Below the pieces are notes generated by a model. It ran no database searches, was not told the origin of the DNA, and worked only from the letters and a program-made list of their open reading frames with translations. The position numbers and the translations under genes are program-made. A stretch of DNA of 9,501 bases from CAYTLQ01 sp964438715 (GTDB lineage: Bacteria; Bacteroidota; Ignavibacteria; Ignavibacteriales; Ignavibacteriaceae): NCBI GenBank assembly GCA_964438715.1, contig CAYTLQ010000097.1, positions 1-9,501 of the forward strand, written 5' to 3'. Below are positions 1-6,135 of this stretch, in pieces. The stretch's first letter is position 1. Each line of letters starts with the position of its first letter.

Positions 1-114
1 ATGTACGACATTTCGGGAATTGTAAATCCTCCGGATAGATTGCAAAAACAAATTTCTTCAGTTAGGGAATGGATTTAACAATCCAGAGGATTTAAAAATT
101 TTATCATATACCCA

Positions 115-179
115 ACCCTGAAAGGGTGATAGTTCTGTAGCGACCGCTATCCTTCTCATCCTGAAAACCCTGAAAGGGT
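115..179. repeat. Two identical ACCCTGAAAGGGT mini-hairpins
   Basis: The 13-mer ACCCTGAAAGGGT occurs exactly at 115-127 and 167-179. Each copy is a self-complementary hairpin (ACCCT, loop GAA, AGGGT), and the following TGA is shared. The spacing start to start is 52 nt. No T-tract follows either copy, so these do not look like intrinsic terminators. They are more like units of a dispersed palindromic repeat. Confidence 0.6.
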
Positions 180-198
180 GAAATACTTGTGGCATTGT

Positions 199-246
199 CC
201 GTTAGTCCGTTAGCTAACGGATTAGCTAACGAATCTCCTGACGGAG
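199..246. repeat. Nested palindrome TCCGTTAGCTAACGGA plus CTCC/GGAG hairpin
   Basis: Positions 206-221 form a perfect 16-bp palindrome. It is flanked by a further CGTTAG (200-205) that pairs with CTAACG (226-231) across a 4-nt offset, so a longer bulged hairpin is possible. Immediately downstream, 235-246 forms CTCC-TGAC-GGAG. This could be an operator-like site or simply part of the repeat element. No neighbouring promoter motif supports the operator reading. Confidence 0.5.
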
Positions 247-303
247 TAAAGATAAATTATAATTCCACCGTAGGGGTTTATTTTGTTTGTGTTGTGATAA
301 TAT

Positions 304-364
304 TATCCGGAGGATTTAACAATCCAGAGGATCTTCGATCCAGAGGATTTTCAATCCAGAAAAT
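304..364. repeat. Four-unit 16-17 bp tandem array of ATCCAGAGGAT
   Basis: Units begin at 305 (ATCCGGAGGAT), 322 (ATCCAGAGGAT), 338 (ATCCAGAGGAT) and 354 (ATCCAGAAAAT), so the period is 17, 16 and 16 nt. Each intact unit is an imperfect palindrome (ATCC, 3-nt centre, GGAT). Another direct copy lies at 81-91 and an inverted copy at 26-36. The period is too short and the sequence too degenerate for CRISPR. A short-sequence-repeat expansion or part of a mobile palindromic element fits better. Confidence 0.6.
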
Positions 365-431
365 TTAAAATCAAAAGTTCTTCGATCTGCGATTAGAACA
401 GTTAATTTTCGCCCACTTTGTCGTACATCCA

Positions 432-462
432 TTTGAACTAAGTACGAAACCTTTTATTTTTG
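432..462 (+). promoter_or_regulatory. Bacteroidetes-type promoter of the Bat operon
   Basis: TTTG at 432-435 is followed by exactly 19 nt and then TATTTTTG at 455-462. This matches the Bacteroidetes primary sigma consensus (-33 TTTG, -7 TAnnTTTG) without a mismatch. Transcription would start near 467-470 and leave a leader of about 45 nt before the GTG at 514. It is the only such pair I saw just ahead of the first gene and probably drives the whole operon. Confidence 0.7.
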
Positions 463-513
463 AGATCGTCTAATCTAAAAATTCCGTTAAACTTTCAATA
501 AAAGGGATAATCG

Positions 514-1497
514 GTGGATATCACTGCTCTTAACGAAAAAATTAAACAAGAAAGTGCATTTATTGATCTCTTAATGGGTGAGATCAGCAAGGTAATTGTC
601 GGACAAAAGGCCATGGTAGAACGGCTTGTTATTGGGTTGCTGGGTAACGGGCATATTTTATTAGAGGGTGTACCAGGCCTCGCAAAAACCCTGGCAATTA
701 AGTCTCTTGCATCTGCAATGAAAGCAAAATTTCAACGCATTCAGTTCACTCCCGACTTGCTTCCAGCAGATTTGATAGGAACACAGATATATAATCAGAA
801 GGATGGTAATTTTCTCATCAAAAAGGGACCAATTTTTGCAAATTTTATTCTTGCTGATGAAATTAACCGTGCACCTGCAAAAGTACAGAGTGCGCTCCTT
901 GAAGCAATGCAGGAAAGACAGGTTACAATTGGTGAAAATACCTTTAAACTTGAAGAGCCATTTTTAGTTTTAGCAACGCAAAACCCTATCGAACAGGAAG
1001 GTACTTATCCACTGCCTGAGGCGCAGGTTGACAGGTTTATGCTTAAGGTTAAAATTTCTTACCCCGAAAGGGAGGAGGAATTAAAAATTATGCGCCAAAA
1101 CCTTAATTCCGGTGATTTTGCTATTCGTCAGGTGATAACTCCTGAGGATATATTGCGGGGCAGAGAACTGATTCAACAGATTTACATGGATGAAAAAATT
1201 GAACAATATATTCTGGATATAGTATTTGCCTCCCGAAAGCCTTCTGAATATAAATTAAGCAAGCTTAGCAATCTCATAAGCTTTGGAGCATCTCCCAGAG
1301 CAACAATTAATCTTGCATTAGGTGCAAAAGCTCTTGCATTTATCCGGAGGAGAGGTTTTGTTATTCCGGAGGATGTACGGACAATTGCATTTGATGTGCT
1401 TCGGCACAGAATAGCAGTTACCTATGAAGCTGAGGCTGAAGAAGTAACCACAGAGACCATCATTCAGGAAATCCTCAATACGATTGAAGTTCCCTGA
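514..1497 (+). CDS. moxR: MoxR-family AAA+ ATPase
   Basis: This is a 327-residue AAA+ ATPase of the MoxR class, the family that acts as chaperone or metal-insertion ATPase for VWA-domain proteins. Visible motifs are Walker A GVPGLAKT (52-59), Walker B ILADEI with D115/E116, sensor 1 ATQNP (154-158), the EAQVDRF arginine region (169-175) and the sensor 2 motif GASPRA (258-263). There is no signal peptide or membrane helix, so it is cytoplasmic. The start is a GTG. An in-frame TAA lies two codons upstream, an AAAGGG ribosome site (501-506) ends 7 nt before it, and the next ATG (codon 21) falls inside the conserved N-terminal helix. It is the first gene of the Bat operon and lies 7 nt before the DUF58 gene, its usual partner. 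All ATPase residues are intact, so it should be active. Its exact client is inferred, not seen. Confidence 0.95.
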   Translation: MDITALNEKIKQESAFIDLLMGEISKVIVGQKAMVERLVIGLLGNGHILLEGVPGLAKTLAIKSLASAMKAKFQRIQFTPDLLPADLIGTQIYNQKDGNFLIKKGPIFANFILADEINRAPAKVQSALLEAMQERQVTIGENTFKLEEPFLVLATQNPIEQEGTYPLPEAQVDRFMLKVKISYPEREEELKIMRQNLNSGDFAIRQVITPEDILRGRELIQQIYMDEKIEQYILDIVFASRKPSEYKLSKLSNLISFGASPRATINLALGAKALAFIRRRGFVIPEDVRTIAFDVLRHRIAVTYEAEAEEVTTETIIQEILNTIEVP

Positions 1498-1504
1498 TTA
1501 AAGA

Positions 1505-2401
1505 ATGAAGACGGAAGAACTTTTACGAAAAGTCCGCGAAATTGAAATCACCACTCGCGGATTAGTTAATCAGGTTTTCTCAGGCGAATACCACTCTGTC
1601 TTTAAAGGCAGAGGAATGGAGTTTTCTGAGGTTAGGGAATATCAGTATGGTGATGATATCAGAAACATCGACTGGAATGTAACAGCCCGTTTTGGACATC
1701 CTTTCATAAAGGTATTCGAGGAAGAGAGAGAACTTACTTTGATGCTCCTTGTTGATCTCTCCGGTTCGCAGGATTTTGGTAGTCTTGGCAAAACGAAAAA
1801 ACAGATAGCTATTGAACTTAGTGCAATTCTGGCTTTTTCTGCATTGAAAAATAATGATAAAGTCGGACTCATTTTATTTACTGATAAGATTGAGAAATTT
1901 ATCCCCCCGGGCAAAAAGAAATCGCATGTTTTACACATTATTCGTGAGTTGTTAAGTTTTACGCCACAAGGAAACCGAACAAATATAAAAGGGGCTTTGG
2001 AATACTTCAATTCAGCAATAAAGAAACGGAGTATTGTGTTCGTAATCTCAGATTTTTATGACAAAGGGTATGAGAAAATTTTAAAGATTATCGGGAAGAA
2101 ACATGATCTGGTAGGGATTGTTCTATCTGATGAGAGAGAGAAAGACCTTTTTGGTAAGGGATTGATGAAAGTTGCCGATCCGGAAACCGGTGAAGAGATG
2201 ATTATTGATCTTGGCGACCCTGCATTGAGAGGGGTTTTTAAAGTTTTGCAGAAGCGACTTACAGAAGACCAAAACAGGATGTTTAGGGCCAGTGGACTTG
2301 ATACCGTTACCATTGAAATGAATGACAAAAAAGACCTGCAAACTATGAAATATATCAGGCCTCTTGTTCAATTCTTTAAGATGAGAGCAAGGCGATGGTA
2401 A
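1505..2401 (+). CDS. DUF58 family protein with VWA-like fold
   Basis: This 298-residue protein carries the DUF58 signature around residues 35-62 (GRGMEFSEVREYQYGDD, then IRNIDWNVTAR), just before a VWA-like domain. A MIDAS metal site appears complete: DLSGS (84-88), a threonine in GNRTN (about 159) and an aspartate in ISDF (183). No hydrophobic segment is present, so unlike longer DUF58 proteins it should be soluble and cytoplasmic. DUF58 proteins are regularly encoded next to MoxR and are thought to be its substrate or partner; the role here is inferred from that pairing. The ATG at 1505 starts 7 nt after moxR, with no clear Shine-Dalgarno sequence. The last codons overlap the next gene by 7 nt, which suggests coupled translation. 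Confidence 0.93.
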   Translation: MKTEELLRKVREIEITTRGLVNQVFSGEYHSVFKGRGMEFSEVREYQYGDDIRNIDWNVTARFGHPFIKVFEEERELTLMLLVDLSGSQDFGSLGKTKKQIAIELSAILAFSALKNNDKVGLILFTDKIEKFIPPGKKKSHVLHIIRELLSFTPQGNRTNIKGALEYFNSAIKKRSIVFVISDFYDKGYEKILKIIGKKHDLVGIVLSDEREKDLFGKGLMKVADPETGEEMIIDLGDPALRGVFKVLQKRLTEDQNRMFRASGLDTVTIEMNDKKDLQTMKYIRPLVQFFKMRARRW

Positions 2402-3327
2402 GAACATTATTATTTGCAGTCTTCATCAGTCTCCCGAGCTTGTTTGCTCAGGATATTTCAGTAAGAGTTACTACTGATACCACGGCTTATCTGGTAGGTA
2501 AGCGAATTAAATTGAATGTAACATTGAAGTACCCTGCAAATGTAAAAGTAACTATACCGCAGATTAAAGATTCAATTCCTAAATTGGAATTTATTACTGA
2601 ATTACCTACAGAGAGAACCTCCGATAAGGAAAGGAGCACAGAGATACGGAAATACGAATTTGCCGGCTTTGATTCCGGCGATGTTATCATTCCCTCGATT
2701 ACATTTCCTTATCTTTCGCAGGGCTCATCGCAACCCGGTATTATTGTTTCTGATTCTCTGATTATTACTATACATACTGTTGCAGTTGATACCTCAAAAG
2801 AAATTAAAGATGTACGACCTCCTCTAACTATACCACCGGATTATTTGTTTCTCGGTGCTTTAATTGCCGGCATTCTACTTCTCTTGTTTGTGGTTTATAG
2901 GATTATAAAATACATTCAAAAAAGGCGACTGGGAATGATATCAGAGCCCCCGGCTATTAAGCTTACTCCTTATGAAGAAGCATTGGAGAAACTTAAAGCG
3001 CTGGAAGCCAGAATGTTATGGCAGGAAGGTAAAATAAAAGAGTATCATTCGGAAATTACAAATATTATCAGAAGTTTTTTTGAGAAAGAATATGGCATTC
3101 CTGCACTTGAATCCACAAGCTCAGAGCTTATTTCTGCAATGAAAAAATCAAATATGGGGAATGAAATTGTACAGATTTCCGGCGAATTCTTTGAAAATGC
3201 TGATATGGTGAAATTTGCGAAATTTGTTCCGATGCCGGCTGTGAATGAAGCAATGATGAAACAGGCTTACAGGATAGTGGAATTATCGAGGGAATTGGAA
3301 ACTCCCGGAGGTATTCAGAATGTTTGA
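2395..3327 (+). CDS. BatD-like single-pass membrane protein
   Basis: A 310-residue protein with a signal peptide (cleavage likely after LPSLFA, residue 18), an exported beta-rich domain (about 20-140), one membrane helix (about 150-172), then basic residues (KYIQKRR) and a cytoplasmic helical domain (about 190-305). It occupies the slot between DUF58 and batA that in many Bacteroidota Bat operons holds a poorly named protein related to a shortened BatD. The C-terminal part, from EYHSEITNIIRSFFEKEYGI to the MVKFAKF and AYRIVEL segments, aligns by eye with the C-terminus of BatD further downstream, so the two are probably paralogous in architecture. The ATG overlaps the DUF58 stop by 7 nt, and its own end overlaps batA by 8 nt. 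No catalytic motif is visible. Its function is unknown; a role linking the cytoplasmic ATPase pair to the membrane VWA proteins is inference. Confidence 0.85.
   Translation: MVRTLLFAVFISLPSLFAQDISVRVTTDTTAYLVGKRIKLNVTLKYPANVKVTIPQIKDSIPKLEFITELPTERTSDKERSTEIRKYEFAGFDSGDVIIPSITFPYLSQGSSQPGIIVSDSLIITIHTVAVDTSKEIKDVRPPLTIPPDYLFLGALIAGILLLLFVVYRIIKYIQKRRLGMISEPPAIKLTPYEEALEKLKALEARMLWQEGKIKEYHSEITNIIRSFFEKEYGIPALESTSSELISAMKKSNMGNEIVQISGEFFENADMVKFAKFVPMPAVNEAMMKQAYRIVELSRELETPGGIQNV
3307..3312 (+). promoter_or_regulatory. Strong Shine-Dalgarno of batA
   Basis: GGAGGT lies 7 nt before the batA ATG and inside the last codons of the previous gene. It is the closest match to the anti-Shine-Dalgarno sequence among the operon's starts. 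It fixes the batA start at 3320 and may boost its translation over that of neighbouring genes. Confidence 0.75.
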
Positions 3328-4321
3328 TCTCACAGGGATGAAATTTGCGTGGCCATGGGTTTTTGCCTTATTCGCATTTGTTCCACTGATGTTGTACTGG
3401 CATTTTTGGAAAGGGAGAAAACAGGACGCGCCATTCTATTTTTCTAATTTTTCAATATTGAAGGCAAAGAGAAAAAGCTATAAAGAAAAAATGCGGCACA
3501 TTCCGTTTTTTCTTCGACTTCTCACTGTTGTTCTTTTTATTATAGCTTTAGCTCGCCCGCAAAGTTTTGGAAGTGGTGAAAATGTTTATGCAGAAGGAAT
3601 TGATATAGCTTTAGTGCTTGATATATCAGGGAGTATGCTGGCTGAAGATTTTAAGCCAAACCGCTTAGAGGCGGCAAAAAAAATCACATCTGATTTCATC
3701 GATGAAAGAACTAACGATAGGATTGGACTGGTTATATTTTCACGGGAGGCATTTACACAATGTCCGTTAACCATTGACTATGTGGTATTGAAAAACCTGC
3801 TGAAGGATATTAAATCTGGTATGCTGGAGGATGGAACAGCTATAGGTAATGCATTGGCAAATGGGGTAAACAGGCTTAAGGACAGTAAGGCAAAAAGTAA
3901 AGTTATGATTCTTCTGACGGATGGTGTTAATAACGCCGGAGAAGTTGATCCCGTCTCTGCGGCAGAAATTGCCCGTACTTTTGGAATCCGTATTTACACC
4001 ATTGGAGTGGGTACAATTGGTCAGGCACCCTACCCATTTAACACGCCATTTGGTGTGCAATATCAATATGTCCCCGTGGAGATTGACGAAAAAATACTAA
4101 AGACCATTGCCGAACAAACCGGAGGTAAATATTATAGAGCAACCGGAAATAGAAAATTAGAGGATATATATAAACAAATAGATTCATTAGAGAAAACACG
4201 AGTAGAAGTAACCTCCTACAGGACGAAAAAAGAACTCTTCTATCCATTTGTAGCTCTGGGATTACTTTTTCTTTTTATTGAGCTCTCTTTGTCACAAACA
4301 ATTTTCAGAAAGTTACCCTGA
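3320..4321 (+). CDS. batA: BatA, membrane VWA protein
   Basis: A 333-residue VWA protein with membrane helices at about 9-27, 61-79 and 306-324. The N-terminal part resembles the aerotolerance regulator N-terminal domain. The VWA domain (about 94-290) has a complete MIDAS: DISGS (101-105), T173 in DGTAIG and D201 in LLTDG. The loop between helices 1 and 2 is strongly basic (KGRK, KAKRK, KEK). By the positive-inside rule that loop is cytoplasmic and the VWA domain periplasmic. The start is fixed by GGAGGT 7 nt upstream, and the gene overlaps the preceding one by 8 nt. The adjacent BatB is a paralogue and shares AEDFKPNRLE just after the MIDAS. Bat genes were named for aerotolerance in Bacteroides fragilis, but their direct biochemical role remains unsettled. 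Membership of a membrane Bat complex is known-family inference. Confidence 0.93.
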   Translation: MFDLTGMKFAWPWVFALFAFVPLMLYWHFWKGRKQDAPFYFSNFSILKAKRKSYKEKMRHIPFFLRLLTVVLFIIALARPQSFGSGENVYAEGIDIALVLDISGSMLAEDFKPNRLEAAKKITSDFIDERTNDRIGLVIFSREAFTQCPLTIDYVVLKNLLKDIKSGMLEDGTAIGNALANGVNRLKDSKAKSKVMILLTDGVNNAGEVDPVSAAEIARTFGIRIYTIGVGTIGQAPYPFNTPFGVQYQYVPVEIDEKILKTIAEQTGGKYYRATGNRKLEDIYKQIDSLEKTRVEVTSYRTKKELFYPFVALGLLFLFIELSLSQTIFRKLP

Positions 4322-4323
4322 TT

Positions 4324-5373
4324 ATGCTTCGGTTCGCTCATCCTGAATATTTGTACTTATTGGCAATAATACCTTTATTTATTCTTTTGTACATTTTTAT
4401 GAGGATAAAGCGTAAACGAATTCTTGAAACGCTTTCCGATCCATCGATGTTTTCTGTTTTGTTTCCAGAAAAAAGTATGTGGAAGGAAACAATTAAATTC
4501 AGCCTGATTCTTTTTGCTTTTTCATCTGCCATAGTTGCATTTGCCAACCCGCAAATTGGAAGCCGTATTGAAGAAGTTAAACAAATAGGAATTGATGTTT
4601 ATATACTACTCGATGTTTCGGCAAGTATGACGGCAGAGGACTTTAAACCAAACCGGCTTGAAAAAGCAAAATATGAGATTAACGAATTGATTAAAAAACT
4701 ACAAGGCGATAGAATAGGTTTAATTATCTTTGCCGGTGATGCATACATCCAATTTCCGCTTACAACTGACTATTCTGCCGCGAATTTGTTTTTATCGACA
4801 GTGGACATAAATTCTGTTCCTTCTCAAGGTACCGCGATTGCTTCTGCAATTAATCTGGCAAATGAATCATTTGATAAGAAGACTCCAACGAAAAAAGTGA
4901 TTGTATTGATAACCGACGGAGAAGATCATGAGGGTGATATCTCTGCGGCGGTAAACTCGGCAAAGGATAATTCTGTTTTAATTTATGTTATTGGTATGGG
5001 CTCACCTTCAGGAGCCCCAATTCCTATCTATGATCAGTCAGGAAATCAAATTGGATTTAAACAAGACTCAGACGGGAATACCGTTCTGACAAAATTAAAT
5101 GAAGAGTCTCTTAGAATGATAGCAAATGACGGTGGCGGAAAATATTATCTTTCCAGCGCCTCCGGTAATGAGTTGGAACAAATTTATAAAGATCTTGCAT
5201 CAATTGAAAAAACAGAATTCGGCGCTAAGCGAATTACTGAGTATGAAGATAAGTTTTATTATTTCCTGATACCTGCTCTTGTATTACTTCTTTGGGAAGT
5301 TTTTCTGTCGGACAGGAAATCGGTTTGGTGGAATAAAATGATGGTTATGTTACGATTGAAGGAAGTAAAATGA
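4324..5373 (+). CDS. batB: BatB, membrane VWA protein
   Basis: A 349-residue paralogue of BatA. Membrane helices lie at about 9-26, 58-75 and 311-328. The VWA domain has MIDAS residues DVSAS (97-101), T170 in QGTAIAS and D198 in ITDGED. Basic segments RIKRKR (after helix 1) and RKSVWWNKM (after helix 3) suggest a periplasmic VWA domain. It differs from BatA in a longer insertion around 228-260 (SGAPIPIYDQSGNQIGFKQ onward) and in having DxSAS rather than DxSGS. It starts 2 nt after the batA stop, and its TGA overlaps the batC ATG in an ATGA junction. The paired VWA proteins probably assemble together, possibly with the BatC and BatE TPR domains; that is inference from operon conservation and from the usual binding role of TPRs. 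Confidence 0.93.
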   Translation: MLRFAHPEYLYLLAIIPLFILLYIFMRIKRKRILETLSDPSMFSVLFPEKSMWKETIKFSLILFAFSSAIVAFANPQIGSRIEEVKQIGIDVYILLDVSASMTAEDFKPNRLEKAKYEINELIKKLQGDRIGLIIFAGDAYIQFPLTTDYSAANLFLSTVDINSVPSQGTAIASAINLANESFDKKTPTKKVIVLITDGEDHEGDISAAVNSAKDNSVLIYVIGMGSPSGAPIPIYDQSGNQIGFKQDSDGNTVLTKLNEESLRMIANDGGGKYYLSSASGNELEQIYKDLASIEKTEFGAKRITEYEDKFYYFLIPALVLLLWEVFLSDRKSVWWNKMMVMLRLKEVK

Positions 5374-6122
5374 AATTAATTGTTCTTATAACATTGGTTT
5401 TGTATTCGGGAGTACATTTCATTTACTCACAGTCTTTGCGAAGTTTAAATAATGATGGCGTTGAGCACTATAAAAATGGAAAATACGCCGAGGCAGAAGT
5501 AAACTTCCGTAAAGGACTTGAAAAGGATAATAAAAATTACATTACAAATTTTAATCTCGGTGATTCTTATTATAAGCAGGGAAAATATGAAGAGGCATTA
5601 AAATCTTTTCAGGCATCAATTCCGTTCGCGAAAACGAATGAGGAAAAATCGCAGAGTTTCTTTAATATCGGCAATACTTTGTTAAAATCTGATAAAATAG
5701 AAGAAAGTATCAAAGCCTATAAAGAAGCGCTGAAATTAAATCCAGACGATGAAGATGCCCGATATAACTTGTCCTATGCGCTGAATCTTCTGAAAAAAAA
5801 TCAGAATCAAAATCAACAGAATAAAAATAATAAAGACAATCAGCAGAATAACAACAACAATCAGGATCAGCAGGACAATAATAAAAACGATCAGAAGAAT
5901 AATGATCAGAACAAAGATCAAAAAGATCAGAATAATCAGAAGCAAAGCAACGATAAACAAGACCAGAATCAGAATCAACAAAATCAGAAACAGAAGGAAC
6001 AGCAGATGAAGAAACAGGAAGCTGAACGGATTCTGGAAGCACTGAAGAATAATGAGAAAGATTTACAGAAAAAACTCAGGAAAAAAGTTGGGGTTAAAGT
6101 TAAAACTGACAAGGACTGGTAA
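5370..6122 (+). CDS. batC: BatC, secreted TPR protein with Q/N-rich tail
   Basis: A 250-residue protein with a signal peptide (cleavage near VHFIYS, residue 20), three tetratricopeptide repeats (about 25-58, 59-92 and 95-128, for example KNGKYAEAEVNFRKGL and YNLSYALNLLKK after the third), then a 71-residue low-complexity stretch of Q, N, K and D (143-213). It ends in a helical tail with ILEALKNNEKDLQKKLRKK and a terminal KDW, a typical BatC finish. It is predicted periplasmic; the TPRs should bind other Bat proteins. ATGA overlap with batB, with AAGGAAG a few bases upstream, fixes the start. The low-complexity DNA (5796-6008) is built from CAR, AAY, AAR and GAY codons and is a likely site of length variation between strains. 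It also explains long spurious antisense frames. Confidence 0.9.
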   Translation: MKLIVLITLVLYSGVHFIYSQSLRSLNNDGVEHYKNGKYAEAEVNFRKGLEKDNKNYITNFNLGDSYYKQGKYEEALKSFQASIPFAKTNEEKSQSFFNIGNTLLKSDKIEESIKAYKEALKLNPDDEDARYNLSYALNLLKKNQNQNQQNKNNKDNQQNNNNNQDQQDNNKNDQKNNDQNKDQKDQNNQKQSNDKQDQNQNQQNQKQKEQQMKKQEAERILEALKNNEKDLQKKLRKKVGVKVKTDKDW

Positions 6123-6135
6123 TACTGGTACATTT

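Larger units (their letters stand above)
1..428. repeat. Palindrome-rich repeat block bounded by short inverted repeats
   Basis: No convincing gene is visible here; the stretch is dominated by short repeats. The 10-mer ATGTACGACA at 1-10 recurs inverted at 419-428. A 14-nt word at 24-37 (AAATCCTCCGGATA) recurs inverted at 304-317. A 21-nt word at 71-91 recurs as a direct repeat at 312-332. Between them sit several mini-hairpins, each with a 4-5 bp stem and a 3-4 nt loop. The arrangement looks like copies, or a nested copy, of a dispersed intergenic repeat element. Such elements are common in Bacteroidota-like genomes, but I cannot confirm the family. The left boundary coincides with the window edge, so the element may extend further. 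Confidence 0.6.

Noticed and set aside
1..78. Short frame open to the left edge, starting MYDISGIVNPPDRL and ending at a TAA at 76-78
   Set aside because: It is only 25 codons, it overlaps both inverted-repeat words (1-10 and 24-37), and no upstream sequence is available. It could be the tail of a gene outside the window, but nothing supports a call.
115..246. Upstream hairpins as terminators of a preceding gene
   Set aside because: None is followed by a T-tract, and they recur as identical or related words, which fits repeat units better than terminators.
305..364. Possible CRISPR array
   Set aside because: The period is 16-17 nt with almost no spacer, the units are degenerate, and no cas gene is present.
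1341..1380. ATCCGGAGGA and TTCCGGAGGATGTACG inside moxR, resembling the upstream repeats
   Set aside because: They encode conserved-looking residues of MoxR (IRRRGFVIPEDVR) in frame; the similarity to the intergenic repeat words is most likely coincidence, and no internal start is supported.
5710..6042. Antisense frames of 110 and 81 codons opposite batC
   Set aside because: They are the complement of the Q/N/K/D low-complexity tract; the resulting S/D-rich or I/L/V-rich compositions are artefacts of biased codons.
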